A stretch of 64,000 nucleotides of DNA from Bin87 sp965203195 (lineage in GTDB: Bacteria > Chloroflexota > Dehalococcoidia > Lucifugimonadales > UBA3495). The position numbers and the translations under genes are program-made. Each line of letters opens with the position of its first letter. The stretch's first letter is position 1. A model generated the notes under the pieces. It was not told where the DNA came from and ran no database searches. It saw only the letters and a list, made by a program, of their open reading frames with translations. The stretch is taken from positions 2,914,001 to 2,978,000 of the forward strand of contig OZ241860.1 of NCBI GenBank assembly GCA_965203195.1. The letters are read 5' to 3'. Of this stretch, positions 7,407 through 26,439 are shown piece by piece.

Positions 7407-8474
7407 GGTAGTGTTTCATTTTAGGTGGTTTTGGTTGAGCAGCCCCTACTCTGGCAGCAGTGCCAGCAGGTTGTGTTCCGTCCACACCGTCCCCAGCTGC
7501 TCCCGCCGCCGCAACTCCCGATTGTGCCGCTCCAAACGCGACGTCGTCCGATGCGCCACCTGCCCCGTCGCCAAATTACGCAGTCCTTTGGACAACGCTT
7601 TCTCGCACCAGTAACGCGACGCACCAGCCGTCGCCCGCATAATCCGCCGCGCCCATTTCCGACCTTCCGCCAGACTGTCCACATTCAACAGCCGCCGCGC
7701 CGCCGCATAACCCGCCGTCCCAATGTTCCGCCGGTACTCCCGCAGCAGGTAAAGCAGGGACAACTGATGCGGCGCCTCCCGCCATAGACCAGCTCAATTC
7801 CCGCCGCGATGAGCCCGTCACAGTCTTTGACCAAATGCGCCGGATGCTGCGCCCTCTGCGCCCCAGTCAATCACTTCGGCCCAGGGCCCGAAAGACTCCA
7901 GAGCCGCTGTGGGAACGGCGTTGCGGATTACCTTCAACTCGGTTCGCTCCCGGCTGGTTCGCGTCCACAGCCCGTCCAGTTCCAGCGTTCCGTCCGGCGG
8001 CAACTGCGGGCGACTTCCGCACCCACTCGCAGATGGTACTCTTGACGCAGCCCACCTAATTCCCGGCGCGGGCGTAGCTCAATCCTTGCGCGGCCAGACT
8101 GGTGGCAATGACACGGTTTTTTTGGAAAACCGCTGGTGGCGCATTTCCTGGCCCAGCAGCGTCATACCGCCGGCCATACGGCGAGACTGCCCACAGCGGA
8201 ACACGGGTATCTGTAGGCGGACTTCGCCGTAGCCGGTGGCAATGGCGCGGGCGTAGCGGTGATGGCGATGCATATCCAGGCGGCAATGGTCGCAGAGGGG
8301 CTGGTAGTCGTCCAGGGCTCGTTGGAGGGCGGCTTGCAGTTGGGCGGGGATTTGGCGTTCCAGTTGGGCTTCCAAGCGGTGTAGGAGTCCCATAGCGGCG
8401 CATCTCCGGTGGGAGGGTGGGGTGGACATTGTACCTCCATCTTATAACTAAACCGCCTAAAAAGAAACGCTACC
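7407..8474 (-). mobile_element. Decayed insertion sequence, same type as 58661-59744
   Basis: The ends GGTAGTGTTTCATTTTAGG at 7407 and its near-complement ending GCTACC at 8474 match the inverted repeats of the intact copy at 58661-59744. The element lies in minus orientation, is 1068 bp long, and has mutated ends and a broken transposase. No target-site duplication is evident. The transposase resembles Mutator/IS256-like DDE enzymes with a zinc-binding N-terminus; the exact IS family is not assigned. Confidence 0.8.
7446..8393 (-). pseudogene. Broken two-frame DDE transposase
   Basis: The first frame (start 8393) matches ORF1 of the intact copy at 58742, including CDHCRLDMHRHHRYARAIAT, and retains the run of seven A (minus strand, 8117-8123) used for frameshifting. 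The second frame is interrupted at least twice: homology leaves frame after GPWAEVID near 7870 and returns in other frames for the DGA/HQL region and for REYRRNIGTAGYAAARRLL. The C-terminal part (RTTSRLERHNRELRRREQLG) is intact but cannot be reached. The transposase is therefore inactive. Confidence 0.75.
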
Positions 8475-8596
8475 GACTCCGGCCGGGCAATCTACGATAT
8501 AGTGGAGCCTCATTTAACCCCTCTCCCTCTGGAACGGCGAACCGGGACCGCGGGGGCCACGTGTTGCTTCCAGCCAACGGCAGCGAGGTTTTTCCG

Positions 8597-9652
8597 ATGA
8601 TGCGACTGGCGATTAATCAGCCCTTTGACCTGGCTTTGAGCCTGGAGATGGGGCAGGCTTTTCGCTGGCGCCGGGTGGGCGATGAGGGCCTCGCCAACCG
8701 GGACTGGGGACGCCCGCCGGCGCGCTGGCGGACGGGCGGGGGCGGCTGGTATTCGGGCGTAATCGGCCCGCATCTGATTCACATCCGCCAGACGACAGAA
8801 GGCGTGGAGTACCGGGCCGGCGGCCCGGACGGGGAAATAGACGCCGATTTGAGCGAACTGCTGTCCGGCTATTTCCGGCTGGATACGGACAACATCAGCG
8901 CCATTTACGACGAACTTTGCCGTGATTACCGGGTGGCTACTATGGTATGGCGGTATCGGGGATTGCGCCTGCTGCGGCAAGACCCCTGGGAATGCTTGGT
9001 GTCTTATATCTGCTCTCGCTCCAACAGCGTGGCGAACGTCCGCAGCAATGTTGCGGAAATCGCTGAATTGAGCGGGCGGAGGGTTGCCATCGGCAGCGAC
9101 GAGCGGTATTTATTCCCGACGGCGAGCGAGTTGGCAGCGGTGGGCGCCGAAGCCCTCGGCAAATTGAGACTGACCGGATACGATTATGCCGGGCCGTCCG
9201 TATTCCATGCGGCCACGATGGTTGACTCCGCCAATCTGAACCCGGATGACCTTAAGGGCCATGGCTGCGGCTACGAACAGGCGCTGGCGCAGCTGAGAGC
9301 GGTGAATGGGGTTGACTACAAAATAGCCGACTGCGTGGCGCTCTTTGCGCTGGACCAGCTGGAAGCCTTTCCCGTTGACCGCTGGGTGAACCGGGCAATG
9401 CAGCAGTGGTATGCGGATTTCCCGGCGCCCAAAGGGGCAGACCTTGCCAAACAGGAGCACGACGCCATCCGGCGGTGGGCGCGGCAGAGGTTTGGCCCCT
9501 TCGCCGGTTACGCCGGCCAGTACCTGTTCTACGGGCGCCGGCAGGAGGAGCAGGAAGCGCAACTGGCCTTTGGCGCCCGCTGGCGCGGCCGGTTCGCGGC
9601 AATGCCCAGGGACGAACTCCGATGGCAAACGCTGGCCGACAAGCATTTATGA
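8597..9652 (+). CDS. ogg: 8-oxoguanine DNA glycosylase (OGG1-like)
   Basis: A 351-residue base-excision-repair glycosylase/AP lyase. The N-terminal OGG_N-like domain has QPFDLALSLEMGQAFRWRR, close to the eukaryotic OGG1 pattern. The helix-hairpin-helix and GPD region reads GVDYKIADCVALFALDQLEA then FPVDRWV; K242 (Schiff-base nucleophile) and D261 sit 19 residues apart, exactly as K249 and D268 in human OGG1. The start at 8597 is preceded by GAGG at 8 nt; the longer frame runs into insertion-sequence DNA. The stop codon overlaps the start of the downstream PIN-domain gene (ATGA), so the two are translationally coupled. Confidence 0.85.
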   Translation: MMRLAINQPFDLALSLEMGQAFRWRRVGDEGLANRDWGRPPARWRTGGGGWYSGVIGPHLIHIRQTTEGVEYRAGGPDGEIDADLSELLSGYFRLDTDNISAIYDELCRDYRVATMVWRYRGLRLLRQDPWECLVSYICSRSNSVANVRSNVAEIAELSGRRVAIGSDERYLFPTASELAAVGAEALGKLRLTGYDYAGPSVFHAATMVDSANLNPDDLKGHGCGYEQALAQLRAVNGVDYKIADCVALFALDQLEAFPVDRWVNRAMQQWYADFPAPKGADLAKQEHDAIRRWARQRFGPFAGYAGQYLFYGRRQEEQEAQLAFGARWRGRFAAMPRDELRWQTLADKHL

Positions 9653-10056
9653 TGCTGGTTGACACCAACATCCTTATTGATGTTGCGCTGGATCGCCATC
9701 CGCACTCGCAATATGCGGTTGCCCTGCTGGACCGCCTGGCGCAGGAAGCGGGTCTGGGTTGCATCGCCTGGCATACGATAGCCACTTTTTACTACATCGT
9801 CGCCAGCGCCCGGCAGGAACGGATGGCCCGCGACTTTATTGCGGATGCAACCGATTTTCTGCGGGTGGCGCCAACCGGCGACGATGCGGTTCACTACGCG
9901 CTGTCCTTGCCGATGGCGGATTTTGAGGACGCGATGCAAGTATCCGCCGCCCACGCTGCCGGCGCCGGCTATATCATCACGCGCAACCTGCGGGATTTCG
10001 CCAACTCGCCCATCCAGGCAATTACGCCGCAGCAAGCACTGGAGACGCTGTTCTGA
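9649..10056 (+). CDS. PIN-domain ribonuclease (VapC-like)
   Basis: A 135-residue PIN-domain protein, the usual length for VapC-type toxins. MMLVDTNILIDVALD carries the first catalytic Asp, and DFEDAMQVSAAHAAGAGYI followed by ITRNLRDF gives the second acidic cluster and the conserved TRN..DF end. PIN toxins cleave RNA in a metal-dependent way. The ATG at 9649 overlaps the stop of the glycosylase gene; a second ATG follows directly. No VapB-type antitoxin is visible on either side, so this is either an orphan toxin or a nuclease recruited to the repair gene. Confidence 0.8.
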   Translation: MMLVDTNILIDVALDRHPHSQYAVALLDRLAQEAGLGCIAWHTIATFYYIVASARQERMARDFIADATDFLRVAPTGDDAVHYALSLPMADFEDAMQVSAAHAAGAGYIITRNLRDFANSPIQAITPQQALETLF

Positions 10057-10075
10057 ATGCAACGCGTCCGGGGCT

Positions 10076-10642
10076 TTACCGCGGCTCCAGCGCGCCGTTC
10101 AGCAGCAGCAGATTGGCCTGCAACTCCGGCGCCAGGTTGCGCCCGCCGGTGGTCAGCAGCAGCAGCAGCCGGGCCTGCGCCGCCAGATCGGCGGCCAGCT
10201 TGCGTTTCGCCTCCGCGATGGTGTCGGCGGCGACGGGAACACGAAGCCCGTTGAGCGGCAGCGCGCGGCGGGATTCGCCGGCCCAGTACTGATCCAGGCT
10301 GTCAATAATGACCACCGGAAGTTCGCCCTTGATGACAAAAGGCGCTTCCGGCGGGCTGTCGGCGGCGGTCAGCGTGTCGGTAAAGACGCGGGTAACATCG
10401 CTGTGATTGATATGAAAAGTGGCGGCGTTGGGCTGGCTGGACGAAGTGCGCCGCCATTCCCAGCCGCTGGGCTGGGCGGAGTTGGCGTTGGACGTCACGC
10501 TGACGGGCAGGGAAATGTCCTCGGCCAGAGTACGCCCTTCGGGGCCAAAATCGCCCGGCCCAAAGCTGTCCGGGGCACGCAGCCCGTAGCGCGGCGCGTC
10601 CGGGCTGTCGCCGGCGGCGCCGGCGTCCGGTGGTGCGGTCAT
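10076..10642 (-). CDS. Hypothetical protein, partner of DUF3467 gene
   Basis: A 188-residue protein without signal peptide or membrane segment. The first half is Pro/Ser/Asp-rich (FGPGDFGPEGRTLAEDISLP); the centre has a strand-rich part (FVIKGELPVVIIDSLDQYW) and the C-terminus a long amphipathic helix region (TIAEAKRKLAADLAAQARLL). The start at 10642 follows GAGGAGGAA. It lies 104 nt after the DUF3467-like gene on the same strand, so the two likely share a transcript. I do not recognise the family. Confidence 0.6.
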   Translation of the reverse strand: MTAPPDAGAAGDSPDAPRYGLRAPDSFGPGDFGPEGRTLAEDISLPVSVTSNANSAQPSGWEWRRTSSSQPNAATFHINHSDVTRVFTDTLTAADSPPEAPFVIKGELPVVIIDSLDQYWAGESRRALPLNGLRVPVAADTIAEAKRKLAADLAAQARLLLLLTTGGRNLAPELQANLLLLNGALEPR

Positions 10643-10746
10643 TGCCGATTTCCTCCTCTTGCCCGGCCCCGGTCAGGGCGCATGGTCGTGCCCGGCGTCA
10701 TTCCCGCCGGCGCCGGAAATACGAAAAAATGCGTTGGCGACGCGCC

Positions 10747-11160
10747 CTAATGCCCGTGGCCCGTTCCTTCGGGGTCAATTTCCCAGGCGGCATAGACCTG
10801 CTCCGGCAGGGTGATGGGGCCGACGGCCTGCTCGTACTCCCGCACGTGTTTGGCGGCCAGCACGGCGATGGCCTTCATCATCTGCGGGCTGACCTTGATG
10901 CGGGCGCGCAGGATGGGTTCCCGCTCCTCAACCTGTTCGCCAAAGAACAGGACAGCGGAATAAAGGCTGCTGAAAATGTGAAACGAGTCGCTGTAAAAGG
11001 TGATGGGATCCAGCGAGGCGGACGCATCAACCGGCGTGGCGGCGGCCGCCGACGGCGCCGGGTTCACCGACAAGGCGGCAATGTCGCCGGGGTTGATGTA
11101 GCTATCCTCTTGAGGCGGCGTGTCCTCGGGCGGGACATAGGGGCGTTGGACGATGGGCAT
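10747..11160 (-). CDS. DUF3467-family protein
   Basis: A 137-residue soluble protein. After a Pro/Ala-rich N-terminus (about 50 residues), SDSFHIFSSLYSAVLFFG, then ARIKVSPQMMKAIAVLAAK and REYEQAVGPITLP match the DUF3467 pattern (segment D..F...Y.a.L.FG, then R...SPQ..K.....L...V..YE...G.I). These small proteins are of unknown biochemical function. The ATG at 11160 is preferred because GGAGG precedes it by 8 nt; a start five codons upstream lacks this. Confidence 0.7.
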   Translation of the reverse strand: MPIVQRPYVPPEDTPPQEDSYINPGDIAALSVNPAPSAAAATPVDASASLDPITFYSDSFHIFSSLYSAVLFFGEQVEEREPILRARIKVSPQMMKAIAVLAAKHVREYEQAVGPITLPEQVYAAWEIDPEGTGHGH

Positions 11161-11459
11161 AGCAGGTTCCTCCAATCCGCCGGCTTGGCCAATCGGCAGG
11201 GATTAGCGTGTCCCCGGCGGCGCGCGGCACCGCGCGATGGGGCGCGGCGGTAGGGCGACATTATAGCGGGTTTGCGCCTTGCGCGCCGGCAAGCCAGCCG
11301 CCATCAATACCAATGCCCGGGGCAATCGGGCGTTATCGCTACGGCGCCGCGGTTACGACGCAGCCAAAGTTCCAGTGGTCAGCGCCGTAAGCGATGGCGC
11401 CGGCCGGGGCCGGGGTAGGCGTTGCCGGCGCCGTAGCCACGGCCCCAGAGACGCCGGCA
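11161..11459. other. Intergenic stretch without a convincing gene
   Basis: On the minus strand, a second frame continues past the stop of the lipoprotein gene with similar Thr/Pro/Ala-rich codons (ATAPATPTPAPAGAIAYG) and ends after HWNFGCVVTAAP. This could be a frameshifted C-terminal end of that gene. Otherwise nothing is evident. Confidence 0.35.
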
Positions 11460-13223
11460 TCAGGAGTAGATCCCGTCCGGATTCGCCGCGGCTGGAGTGC
11501 CGGTCGGCGTGGACATAGGCGTAGGCGTCGCGGTTGGTATATCGTAAATTGAACCCGCCGTGTAACGCGCCTCCGCCGGCGCCGGATACCCCTCATCCCA
11601 CATAGCTTTCACGCCGGCCATACGGGCCAGCGTAGCTATCTGGGCTACCGGCACAAAAGCCACCAAATCCCCTGCCGGCCGGTAAATTTCCGCCATATCC
11701 CGCTCCGCAAATGCCATCACCGCGCCCTTGCTATCCAGAAAACGCTTCACGGCGTCGTAGTTGTCGCCGCCCTCAATCCCAATTACCAACCGGGCGAAGG
11801 TTGGATTGGTGTCCTCGTCCGGCATCAGCCCAGCCTCATACTCGGCGGCAAGGACATTGGGTCCACTGCTCAAATTCGGATATGGCGGTGGCCAAGCCTG
11901 GATCTCGTTTACGCCTGAGTGAGCAGCCAAGCTGGCTACCAAGGATACCGGGACGGTGGCATCGATGTCGCTGGTTCCAGGCGCCGGCGAATGGGCGATG
12001 TCGTGGCTTTCCAGAAAGGCGGTTACCTCGCCCCGTTTGGAGGCGTCATAGACAAAGATTTGGACCGCAAGGGTTTTTGCCGGCGCGGATTGACCGCTGG
12101 CTCCCTGGGACTGGGCGGTAGCCTGTCGGGTCGCTTGCCCCTGTACGTATGCCCCTACTATCGGGCCTAATCGCGCTTCGTCGGGCTCTGGTGTCGGGGT
12201 AAGGGTAGGCGTCGCAGTCGGACTAATACCCTCCAGTTCCCAAACTTCGGTTGGCAATGGAGACAGTTTGGAGCGCAGATTAGGCGGCAGAGTATAGTAA
12301 AGAAATAAATTGAGGTACTCTTTGACCTCAGGATTGATGCTCGCGCTGGCGGAAAGCGGTCCCAGGCCGAAATCTTCCGCTTCCGTAATGCCGGAAACTT
12401 GGGACAGTGAAGCAAGGAGAGGAACAGGCACCAGCGCAGTCCGCGACACCAGTTCCGATCCAATTATTGCGCTGTTCGCACCGACATAGACTTTGTTCTT
12501 GCTCAAAAACGCGTCAACGCGGTTGAGAGCCGCTTCATCGGCGACGCGAATATGCACCAGAATTTTGTCGTCATACACCAGCGCGGAGTATGCCGCCGCG
12601 GCCTGCTGCGGGGTGGCGCCGGCCTGCCAGACTGCAACTACGTTGTTGAGGGCCCGGTTCAGCTTGGGATAGGGGAAATCCTCCGGCCTATCGGCGGTAA
12701 CCGAAGCGACCGCAGAATGCGACGCCAGCTGCGGCAACAGGGAAACGGGGACCGAATACCCTCCAGTGCCCGTATTAGTGCCCCCTTTACCCGCCACCAA
12801 ACGGTCGATGGCATCGGAATTGGCCAGGAACACGCTTTGCGTTGCGCCGGCGGGGTCAATAACTACCCCGACCATCCGCTCGGTTTGGCCGGAAGCTCCT
12901 TGCGCGCCGGCGCTTTGGGATTGAGTCACCAGGACATTGAGCATCGGCTCAACCTTGCTGGCAGCCGGCGCAATGGTTGCCGTGGGCGCCAGCGTAGCCG
13001 TGCTGGTCGCCTCCGCGGTTGCCGAGGGTTCCGTGGCCGGCGTGTTCGTTGCGGCGGTGGTGGCCGTGGCCGTTGCTTCCGCCGTAGCGTCCGGTTCCAC
13101 CTGCCCCGAGGCTTGCCCACCCGGGGCGGCTGGCGCGCAGGCCAGCGCCACCATGCACAGGGCAACCAGCCCCAATGCGGCGGTCAGAAAGGCAAGTTTA
13201 AGAGCGTGGCGGCGGCGCGACAT
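11460..13223 (-). CDS. Secreted repeat protein, probable lipoprotein
   Basis: A 587-residue exported protein. The start at 13223 (AAGGGGA upstream) gives a signal peptide MSRRRHALKLAFLTAALG then a hydrophobic core ending ALAC, a near-lipobox with Cys as lipidation site. A Thr/Ala/Glu-rich linker of about 60 residues follows. The rest holds four copies of a unit ending in VPVSLLPQLASHSAV, VPVPLLASLSQVSGI, VPVSLVASLAAHSGV and VPVAQIATLARMAGV, mostly preceded by a strand-helix-strand such as RVDAFLSKNKVYV. This resembles I9-like or ferredoxin-like modules on extracellular proteins, but no catalytic domain is seen. The C-terminus is a Thr-Pro tail. Confidence 0.65.
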   Translation of the reverse strand: MSRRRHALKLAFLTAALGLVALCMVALACAPAAPGGQASGQVEPDATAEATATATTAATNTPATEPSATAEATSTATLAPTATIAPAASKVEPMLNVLVTQSQSAGAQGASGQTERMVGVVIDPAGATQSVFLANSDAIDRLVAGKGGTNTGTGGYSVPVSLLPQLASHSAVASVTADRPEDFPYPKLNRALNNVVAVWQAGATPQQAAAAYSALVYDDKILVHIRVADEAALNRVDAFLSKNKVYVGANSAIIGSELVSRTALVPVPLLASLSQVSGITEAEDFGLGPLSASASINPEVKEYLNLFLYYTLPPNLRSKLSPLPTEVWELEGISPTATPTLTPTPEPDEARLGPIVGAYVQGQATRQATAQSQGASGQSAPAKTLAVQIFVYDASKRGEVTAFLESHDIAHSPAPGTSDIDATVPVSLVASLAAHSGVNEIQAWPPPYPNLSSGPNVLAAEYEAGLMPDEDTNPTFARLVIGIEGGDNYDAVKRFLDSKGAVMAFAERDMAEIYRPAGDLVAFVPVAQIATLARMAGVKAMWDEGYPAPAEARYTAGSIYDIPTATPTPMSTPTGTPAAANPDGIYS

Positions 13224-13326
13224 CGCGAAAATCCCCTTGCGGCGCCGGTGCATCCGGCGGCCAGTTGCGCCCCAGTGTACGCTATGCGGCAATCCCTATC
13301 AAACAGCCGGCCGGGGCGCCCGGCCC

Positions 13327-14304
13327 CTACCCCCACGCCGCCCGCCCGGTTATTTCCCTCACGCTGCCCACTTCCCACTCCGCCAGCAGCGCGGCCAGCT
13401 CGCCGCTGATGCGGAACGCCGCCTCCGGATCCGCCAGGTTGGCGCTGCCCACCTGCACCGCCGTCGCCCCCGCCATCAGGTACTCGGCGGCGTGTCGCCC
13501 CGTCATTATCCCGCCCACCCCGATTACAGGCGCGCTTACCGCCTGCGCCGCCTTGTGCGCCAGCGCCAGCGCCACCGGACGCAGCGCCGGCCCCGACAGC
13601 CCTCCGTACCCCGTCCCCAGCGCCGCCCGCCCGGTGTCCACATCAATGTGCATAGCGGGGATGGTGTTGCTGATAGTAAGCGCCGCCGCCCCGCCGGACA
13701 CGGCGGCGTGGGCAATTTCCGCAATGTCCGGCACATTCGGCGCCAGCTTGGCCCACACCGGGCGGTCGGCCTGCCGGCACACGCCGGCCACGGCCGCCTC
13801 GGCCAGCCTGGGGCAATGGCTGAACACCGCCCCGTCGGCCACATTGGGGCAGCTCAAGTTCAGTTCAATGGCGGCAAAACCGGCCACGCCGCGGGTGAAC
13901 CACGCCATTTCCTCCCACTGCTCCACGCTGTCGCCCGCGATGCTGATGACAATGGTGGCGTCCAGCTGCGCCCATTGGGGCGCCAGTTCGGTCATCGCCG
14001 CCTCAATCCCCGGATTGGTGAGGCCAATGGAATTGAGCAGCGTAGTTTCGCCCGCCGCCAGCCCCTCGCGGAAGGATGACGGGAACCAGCGCGGCTCCGG
14101 GTTGCCCGCGCGGGCATGGCGGGTCAGGGTCTTGGGCAGCACGGCGCCCAGCGTCCCCAGCGGCGCCTCCGCCGGAATGCCCCGCCCGTAGCCGTCATAC
14201 CCGAAGGTGCCCGACGCGATCATCACCGGATTCGCCAGCCGCAGCCCGCCGCCGCCAGCCGGGCCATCAGGCCCCAAATCAACCGTCAAATCCGCCATTG
14301 CCAT
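13327..14304 (-). CDS. pyrD: Dihydroorotate dehydrogenase, class 1B type
   Basis: A 325-residue FMN-dependent TIM-barrel enzyme of pyrimidine synthesis that oxidises dihydroorotate to orotate. Seen motifs are NPVMIASGTFGYDGYGRG at the N-terminus, LLNSIGLTNPGIEAA, IELNLSCPNV (substrate-binding Asn/Ser), GYGGLSGPALRPVAL, and the FMN phosphate loop VIGVGGIMTGRHAAEY. Length and the absence of an N-terminal extension fit class 1B, which normally works with PyrK; no pyrK is in the window. The start at 14304 follows GGAGG. It lies downstream of rpoC behind a terminator. Confidence 0.9.
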   Translation of the reverse strand: MAMADLTVDLGPDGPAGGGGLRLANPVMIASGTFGYDGYGRGIPAEAPLGTLGAVLPKTLTRHARAGNPEPRWFPSSFREGLAAGETTLLNSIGLTNPGIEAAMTELAPQWAQLDATIVISIAGDSVEQWEEMAWFTRGVAGFAAIELNLSCPNVADGAVFSHCPRLAEAAVAGVCRQADRPVWAKLAPNVPDIAEIAHAAVSGGAAALTISNTIPAMHIDVDTGRAALGTGYGGLSGPALRPVALALAHKAAQAVSAPVIGVGGIMTGRHAAEYLMAGATAVQVGSANLADPEAAFRISGELAALLAEWEVGSVREITGRAAWG

Positions 14305-14346
14305 CGTAGCGCCGCCTCCTTTTGCCTTTGCTCCAAAGCCGGGCGT

Positions 14347-14380
14347 AAAAATACCGGGGCGAACAGAATATTCGCCCCGG
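14347..14380 (-). terminator. rpoBC terminator
   Basis: On the minus strand, a 10-bp perfect stem (CCGGGGCGAA and complement), a 7-nt loop and then TATTTTT, starting 38 nt after the rpoC stop codon. A classical Rho-independent terminator. Confidence 0.85.
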
Positions 14381-14417
14381 CCCGTCAATAGCCTTCCGCC
14401 TATCCGTCCGCGGCGCG

Positions 14418-19751
<5,334 letters not shown>

Positions 19752-19753
19752 AT

Positions 19754-24352
<4,599 letters not shown>

Positions 24353-24599
24353 AAAAAGCACTCCTGGCGATTGAGAACCGGGCAGGGGGATGCAGAGGGG
24401 GATGACGGAACCGGGACGACGCCGCGCCCACGCCCCGTTGCCCATAGACACGCCTATTCGGCTTGCCGAGGCACGGCAAGCCGAATCCTTTCAGGGGGAA
24501 GCAGTCAAGGGAACAAGCGGCAGTAGAGGGCGCGGGCGGAAGCTTCGTAGTTCTGGGCGGCGGTTCTGAATGTGCGCCTTGCGCGCCGATGGTAACCCC

Positions 24600-24629
24600 A
24601 TCCTACACTGCCCGGGGCAATTTTGTCAA
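24600..24629 (-). promoter_or_regulatory. rpoBC promoter
   Basis: Minus strand: TTGACA (24629-24624), 18-nt spacer, TAGGAT (24605-24600). It lies between fumC and rpoB and predicts a leader of about 240 nt before the rpoB start. The -10 hexamer is the same as in the tmRNA promoter. Confidence 0.6.
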
Positions 24630-24712
24630 TCGCCCCGGCGTCAAGAATCGCCCGGTTTATCGCCCGGTCGGTTGCCCGGCGGTTCCCCAGGCCGGCCGGA
24701 GATGCTTTCCCG

Positions 24713-26134
24713 CTATCCCCCGCCCGCCCGCACTTCCAGGCTGGGCCTGGTCATCTCCGCCGGGTCCAGCAGGGCGTCCAGCTCGGCTTCGCTCAACCCC
24801 GTCTCCGCGCGGGCGATTTCCCGGATGGTTTGCCCCGTTTCGGACGCCTTCTTGGCAATGCCGGCCGCCGCATCGTACCCGATGGACGGCGCCAGCGCCG
24901 TCCCCAGCATCAGCCCCTGCTCCACCATCGCCGGCCCCGTCGCCGTGGCCGTGATGCCCGTCACGCACTGCTCCGCAAAGTTGCGCGCCGACGCCGCCAG
25001 CAGCGCCACCGACTGCAACAGATTGTACGCCGCCAGCGGCATCATCGTATTCAGCTCAAAATACCCCCCGGCCCCTGCCAGCGCCACCGCCGCGTCGTTC
25101 CCCACCACCTGAGCCGCCACCTGGATCGCCGACTCCGCAATCACCGGATTCACCTTGCCCGGCATAATGCTGCTCCCCGGCTGCACCTCCGGCACATTAA
25201 TTTCCCCCAGCCCGGCCCGGGGCCCGCAGGCCAGAAAGCGGATGTCGTTGGCGATCTTGTGCAAGCTGATGGCCACCGTCTTCAGCTGCCCGCTGGCCTC
25301 GACAATGCCGTCCAGCGCCGCCTGCGCCTGGAAATGGTTCCCTGTCTCCCGGATCTCAACCCCCGTCATTTCCGCAATCAGAGCGCAGGCCCGCCCCGAA
25401 AACTCGGGATGCGTATTCACCCCCGTGCCTACCGCCGTGCCGCCCAGGGCCACCTCCGCCAGCGCCGCCTCGGCCCGGCCCACGCGGGTTATGCTGTACT
25501 CCGCCTGCCCCGCGTAGCCGCTGAACTCCTGCCCCAGCCGCACCGGCGTGGCGTCCTGCAAATGCGTCCGCCCCGTCTTGATGACCGGCCAGAACTCGTC
25601 CGCCTTCTCCTGCAACGCCGCCCGCAGCGACTCCAGCGCCGGCCGCAAATCCTCCTTCATCCCCAGCAGCGCCGCCAGATGAATCGCCGTCGGAATCACA
25701 TCGTTGGACGACTGCCCCAGGTTCACCTGGTCGTTGGGATGAACCAGCCGCGCTCCCAGGTCGCCCCCCAGCAGCTGCGTGGCCCGGTTGGCGATAACCT
25801 CGTTGGCGTTGGTATTGGTGGAAGTGCCGGAACCCGTCTGGAAAATATCCAGCACAAAATGGGCATCATGCCGCCCGTCCGCCACTTCCTGCGCCGCGGC
25901 CACAATAGCCGCCCCCGCCCCGGCGTCCAGCGCTCCCAGCGCCATATTCGTCCGCGCCGCCGCCAGCTTGATGATGCCCAGCGCGCGGATGAACTGGCGC
26001 GGAAAACGCAGGTCGCTGATGGGAAAATTAAGTACGGCGCGCATCGTCGACGCCCCGTACAGCGCCTCGGCGGGAACTGCCATCTCGCCCATAGAATCGC
26101 GTTCAATGCGGGTGCGGGTGTTGGTAGCGGTCAT
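24713..26134 (-). CDS. fumC: Fumarate hydratase, class II
   Basis: A 473-residue class II (iron-independent) fumarase that interconverts fumarate and malate in the TCA cycle. The superfamily signature GSSIMPGKVNP is at about residues 320-330 and holds the catalytic Ser. SGTSTNTNANEVIANRA, RTHLQDATPVRLGQEFSGYA and HPNDQVNLGQSSND are the other conserved blocks. The tetramer active site is built from these. Length is normal. The ATG at 26134 follows AAGGAAGG; the longer frame (26215) overlaps the promoter. The gene is upstream of rpoB on the same strand, but rpoB has its own promoter. Confidence 0.95.
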   Translation of the reverse strand: MTATNTRTRIERDSMGEMAVPAEALYGASTMRAVLNFPISDLRFPRQFIRALGIIKLAAARTNMALGALDAGAGAAIVAAAQEVADGRHDAHFVLDIFQTGSGTSTNTNANEVIANRATQLLGGDLGARLVHPNDQVNLGQSSNDVIPTAIHLAALLGMKEDLRPALESLRAALQEKADEFWPVIKTGRTHLQDATPVRLGQEFSGYAGQAEYSITRVGRAEAALAEVALGGTAVGTGVNTHPEFSGRACALIAEMTGVEIRETGNHFQAQAALDGIVEASGQLKTVAISLHKIANDIRFLACGPRAGLGEINVPEVQPGSSIMPGKVNPVIAESAIQVAAQVVGNDAAVALAGAGGYFELNTMMPLAAYNLLQSVALLAASARNFAEQCVTGITATATGPAMVEQGLMLGTALAPSIGYDAAAGIAKKASETGQTIREIARAETGLSEAELDALLDPAEMTRPSLEVRAGGG

Positions 26135-26182
26135 TGGTAGCGCCTTCCTTGAGTGATTTGCAACCGGAAATCGTAGCCGGGA

Positions 26183-26210
26183 ATTATAACCCGAATGCCC
26201 GCGGGCGCAA
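26183..26210 (-). promoter_or_regulatory. fumC promoter
   Basis: Minus strand TTGCGC, 16-nt spacer, TATAAT, about 50 nt upstream of the fumC start at 26134. Confidence 0.5.
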
Positions 26211-26439
26211 TGCAACCGATTTTTGTTGCGCCGGGCGGCGTCCCGATGCCCGTCTCATCAATCCGCCGGTCAGGGTGACAGGCGTTCATCGGCGGCCAGT
26301 TTAGCGCATCGGCCGGCCGTTGGCGATATTTGGGCCTCATTTCCTTATGCCCCTATGCCATCCTCAACTCGGCCCTCGCCGCGTACTACTGTCATCCCCG
26401 CTGGCGCCGGCGTCACCGACGCCCATCCTTGCCACCCGC

